Positions 43,028 to 44,691 of a DNA stretch of 44,691 nucleotides are shown here, in pieces. The DNA comes from Lachnospiraceae bacterium (GTDB lineage: Bacteria; Bacillota; Clostridia; Lachnospirales; Lachnospiraceae), in the NCBI GenBank assembly GCA_017551665.1, contig JAFZLB010000099.1, forward strand, positions 1 to 44,691, given 5' to 3'. Every line of letters starts with the position of its first letter. Within the stretch, counting starts at the first letter, position 1. A program made the translations under genes and the position numbers. The notes under the pieces were generated by a model. The model did no database searches and had not been told where the DNA came from. It was given only the letters and a program-made list of their open reading frames with translations.

Positions 43028-43798
43028 TTACAGTTTACCCGAAACGGTACTGTTTTTCAACTGTTTCTTCGGTATTCCTTCCTTCATCAGCGGCGAAAGA
43101 CTCTTGTACACGGCCATCGTCACCAGGGACACCACCGTTCCCTTCAGCAGATTAAAGGGTGCCACCGCCAGGATGACAAAGCTCGTCAGGCCCGTGATGC
43201 CGGGGTTGACCGCGGTGCCTGCCGCAATCAGCGCGTCCATCGGCATACCGTAAAGGACGGCAAAGGCCGGCAGCAGATAGACCGCGTTGAACACCGTGCC
43301 GAATACCGTGATTGCGAGCGTGCCGGTGACGCAGGCGACAATCGCGCCCTTCTTGGATTTGTAGAAGCTGTAAATCACGGTGGCCGGCAAGACCAGGCTG
43401 CAGCCGACGACGAAGTTGGCCAGGTCACCGACAAAGGCCGTGCTCGTGCCCTTGAAGGCAAGCTTCAACAGAATCTTGATAAATTCCGTCATCACGCCCG
43501 CCACGGGTCCCATGGCGTAACCGCAGATCAGCACCGGGATCTCGGAAAAGTCCATCTTGTAAAAGCCCGGCGCGAAGGGCAGCGGAAAATCAAAGTAATG
43601 CAGCACAAAGGCGATGGCGGAAAAGACACCGATGACCGCGATTTTGCGCGTGGTCAGAATCCGTTCCGTATCACCGTTTCGTTTCTTCGCTGCCTTTTCC
43701 ACCGCGTACGCGATGAGGAACATGGCGATGATGATGCCGAGAAAGCTTAAGACATAAGCCGTGTGGGAGACAACTCCCTGTAACAGAGTTTCGTTCAT
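43028..43798 (-). CDS. ribU: Riboflavin ECF transporter substrate-binding subunit
   Basis: 256 residues from ATG 43798, with AAAGGAG six bases upstream and the FMN riboswitch directly before. It is highly hydrophobic with about six membrane helices. The conserved [19 protein letters not shown] (about 82-100) and [15 protein letters not shown] near the end are RibU-like. It binds riboflavin and works with the shared ECF energising module, which is not encoded here. The open frame upstream of the ATG runs into the riboswitch and is not coding. Confidence 0.93.
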   Translation of the reverse strand: MNETLLQGVVSHTAYVLSFLGIIIAMFLIAYAVEKAAKKRNGDTERILTTRKIAVIGVFSAIAFVLHYFDFPLPFAPGFYKMDFSEIPVLICGYAMGPVAGVMTEFIKILLKLAFKGTSTAFVGDLANFVVGCSLVLPATVIYSFYKSKKGAIVACVTGTLAITVFGTVFNAVYLLPAFAVLYGMPMDALIAAGTAVNPGITGLTSFVILAVAPFNLLKGTVVSLVTMAVYKSLSPLMKEGIPKKQLKNSTVSGKL

Positions 43799-43814
43799 GA
43801 TGTTCTCCTTTCTT

Positions 43815-43919
43815 CCATCCAGACTGTACTGTCGGTTCCGGAATTTCACCGGATCAGTCCCTGTCACGGGAGTCGCGGACTTTTACCGCCGGTCGGGAAT
43901 TGCACCCTGCCCCGAAAGT
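43815..43919 (-). promoter_or_regulatory. FMN riboswitch (RFN element)
   Basis: On the minus strand the conserved RFN core is present in order: CTTTCGGGGCAGGGTGCAAT, TCCCGACCGGCGGT, AAAGTCCGCGACTCC, TGATCCGGTGAAATTCCGG, ACCGACAGTACAGTCTGGAT. It senses FMN and controls ribU. The switch ends 16 bases before the ribU start, so control of translation initiation is likely; no terminator stem with T run is visible. Confidence 0.96.
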
Positions 43920-43937
43920 TAAATTGTTACAAAGCAC

Positions 43938-43965
43938 ATTATAACTGTTGCGGACGCAGTGTAAA
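43938..43965 (-). promoter_or_regulatory. Promoter of the riboswitch-ribU transcript
   Basis: On the minus strand TTTACA (43965-43960), 16 bases, perfect TATAAT (43943-43938). The -35 box falls in the loop of the upstream gene's terminator hairpin. Confidence 0.75.
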
Positions 43966-43979
43966 GTTGCGTCCGCAAC
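43947..43979 (-). terminator. Strong hairpin behind the zinc-ribbon gene
   Basis: GTTGCGGACGCA and TGCGTCCGCAAC form a perfect 12-bp stem with a 9-base loop, 13 bases after the stop of the zinc-ribbon gene. No long T run follows, but its size and place suggest a terminator. Confidence 0.65.
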
Positions 43980-43992
43980 ACTTTATCAAAAC

Positions 43993-44592
43993 TTATTCTT
44001 CTTTTTCTTCCACGACTTCGCCCTGGAGTACATCTCCCTCCGGCGCGGAAGCCGTATCTTCCGTCTTTTCCTCTTCCGGTGCGGAAATCGTCTCCGCGTT
44101 CTCGACGGTCTCGATCTCCTTGCGTTCGATCTTCGTGCCGCAGGTGGGGCAGAACTTGTCCGCCTCATCCACTTCCCTGCCGCAGCCCGGGCAGCGTTCC
44201 GTCGTCTGCTGGCCCTCGCGCTCCGGTGCCTCGTATTCCGGCAGCTTCACGCCGCAGATGTTGCAGAAGATCGCGCCCAAAGGCACCTCCGCGTCGCATT
44301 CCGGGCAGCTGCGGATGCCGCGGATGTCGTTGATCTGCGCCTGCAGCTCTTCGCTCCGCTCCCTGGATTCCCGGATCTCCCGCACGATGTCCGCGAAATC
44401 ACCGCCGACTTCCTCGCCGCGCAGATTGAAATACTCCTTGCCCAGCTGCGTGAACAGGCTCTCCTGCGTGCGTTCCTCCGCACGGATGGCGCTGTTCAGC
44501 TTGCTGACACTCGAGAGCTCCCGCGTCTTCGCCAGCGTGCTCTTTCCCGCTTCCGACAGTTTCTTCCCAAGATCGTCCAAAATGTTTGCCAT
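43993..44592 (-). CDS. Double zinc-ribbon protein
   Basis: 199 residues from ATG 44592 (MANILDDLGKKL), preferred over the ATG two codons earlier because GGAGG is then eight bases away. A helical N-terminal part (about 1-95) is followed by two zinc ribbons: CPECDAEVPLGAIFCNICG (about 97-115) and CPGCGREVDEADKFCPTCG (about 132-150). A very acidic tail rich in Glu follows. The partner or target is unknown; such proteins often act as adaptors. It lies downstream of alaS, 21 bases after its stop. Confidence 0.85.
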   Translation of the reverse strand: MANILDDLGKKLSEAGKSTLAKTRELSSVSKLNSAIRAEERTQESLFTQLGKEYFNLRGEEVGGDFADIVREIRESRERSEELQAQINDIRGIRSCPECDAEVPLGAIFCNICGVKLPEYEAPEREGQQTTERCPGCGREVDEADKFCPTCGTKIERKEIETVENAETISAPEEEKTEDTASAPEGDVLQGEVVEEKEE

Positions 44593-44613
44593 GTTCATAC
44601 CCTCCTGTACTGC

Positions 44614-44691
44614 TTACTGTAACTGTGTTGCCAATACCTCCTCCGCCTTTTGCAGCGCTTCCGCGATGCCCGCGGGGTTCTTGCCGCCGGC
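44614..44691 (-). CDS. alaS: Alanyl-tRNA synthetase, C-terminal end (partial)
   Basis: Only the last 25 codons are in the window. They read AGGKNPAGIAEALQKAEEVL and end LATQLQ, which fits the DHHA1-type C-terminus of AlaRS ('...AQAGGKDP...IDEAL'). The enzyme charges tRNA-Ala; the catalytic part lies outside. Confidence 0.75.
   Translation of the reverse strand, partial: AGGKNPAGIAEALQKAEEVLATQLQ

Overview
The window looks like a chromosomal segment of a fairly GC-rich Gram-positive anaerobe of the Lachnospiraceae (Clostridia). Supporting signs are the DUF5717/DUF5716 gene pair, DUF4317, a DUF4860 pilin-like operon, YvcK, an NADP-type glutamate dehydrogenase, an FMN riboswitch upstream of a RibU-type transporter, tRNA genes without an encoded CCA, and strong AGGAGG-type ribosome binding sites. 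No replication origin, rRNA, prophage or CRISPR array is visible. Family names are from recognition of sequence motifs, not from a database search.

Layout. (a) 1-4328, all minus strand: the first codons of an unknown gene, degV placed 2 nt behind a tRNA-Met, then an aldo/keto reductase, yvcK and a FliB-like cysteine-cluster protein. (b) 4417-8190, plus strand: a transglutaminase-like lipoprotein followed by a compact pilus/secretion-type operon (GspF-like membrane protein and four small pilin-like or single-pass proteins), without an ATPase or prepilin peptidase in view. (c) 8194-20353, minus strand: a defence island. A complete type I restriction-modification system is split apart: fic and hsdM at one end, hsdS in the middle, hsdR at the other end. 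Between the subunits sit an MntA-HepT module with its own promoter and operator, two different DUF3990 (ADP-ribosyltransferase-like) modules, a small antitoxin-like gene with a decayed zeta-like partner, and an AbiJ-like HEPN protein. The island has its own structural oddities: a duplicated hsdS 3' end, a cluster of four 5- to 6-nt-loop hairpins, and a 130-bp palindrome just outside it. (d) 20716-29358, minus strand: a heterodimeric ABC exporter pair, DUF4317, a CheC-like phosphatase, glutamate dehydrogenase, an SH3-domain membrane protein and tRNA-Arg. (e) 29443-31464: an IS1634-type insertion sequence flanked by a perfect 51-bp direct repeat. (f) 31492-41566, minus strand: one long operon running DUF5717, DUF5716, two unknown proteins, purB, purA and a small membrane protein. 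(g) 41762-44691, minus strand: GNAT acetyltransferase, efp, FMN riboswitch-ribU, a zinc-ribbon protein and the 3' end of alaS.

How it works together. Most of the window is housekeeping (purine synthesis, nitrogen assimilation, translation, riboflavin uptake) plus poorly described Lachnospiraceae envelope genes. The exceptional part is 8-20 kb. There a restriction system that can kill or protect the cell is interleaved with at least three addiction or guard modules, several with independent promoters. This resembles the known association of the HEPN nuclease PrrC with a type I hsd locus, but with different and more numerous guards.
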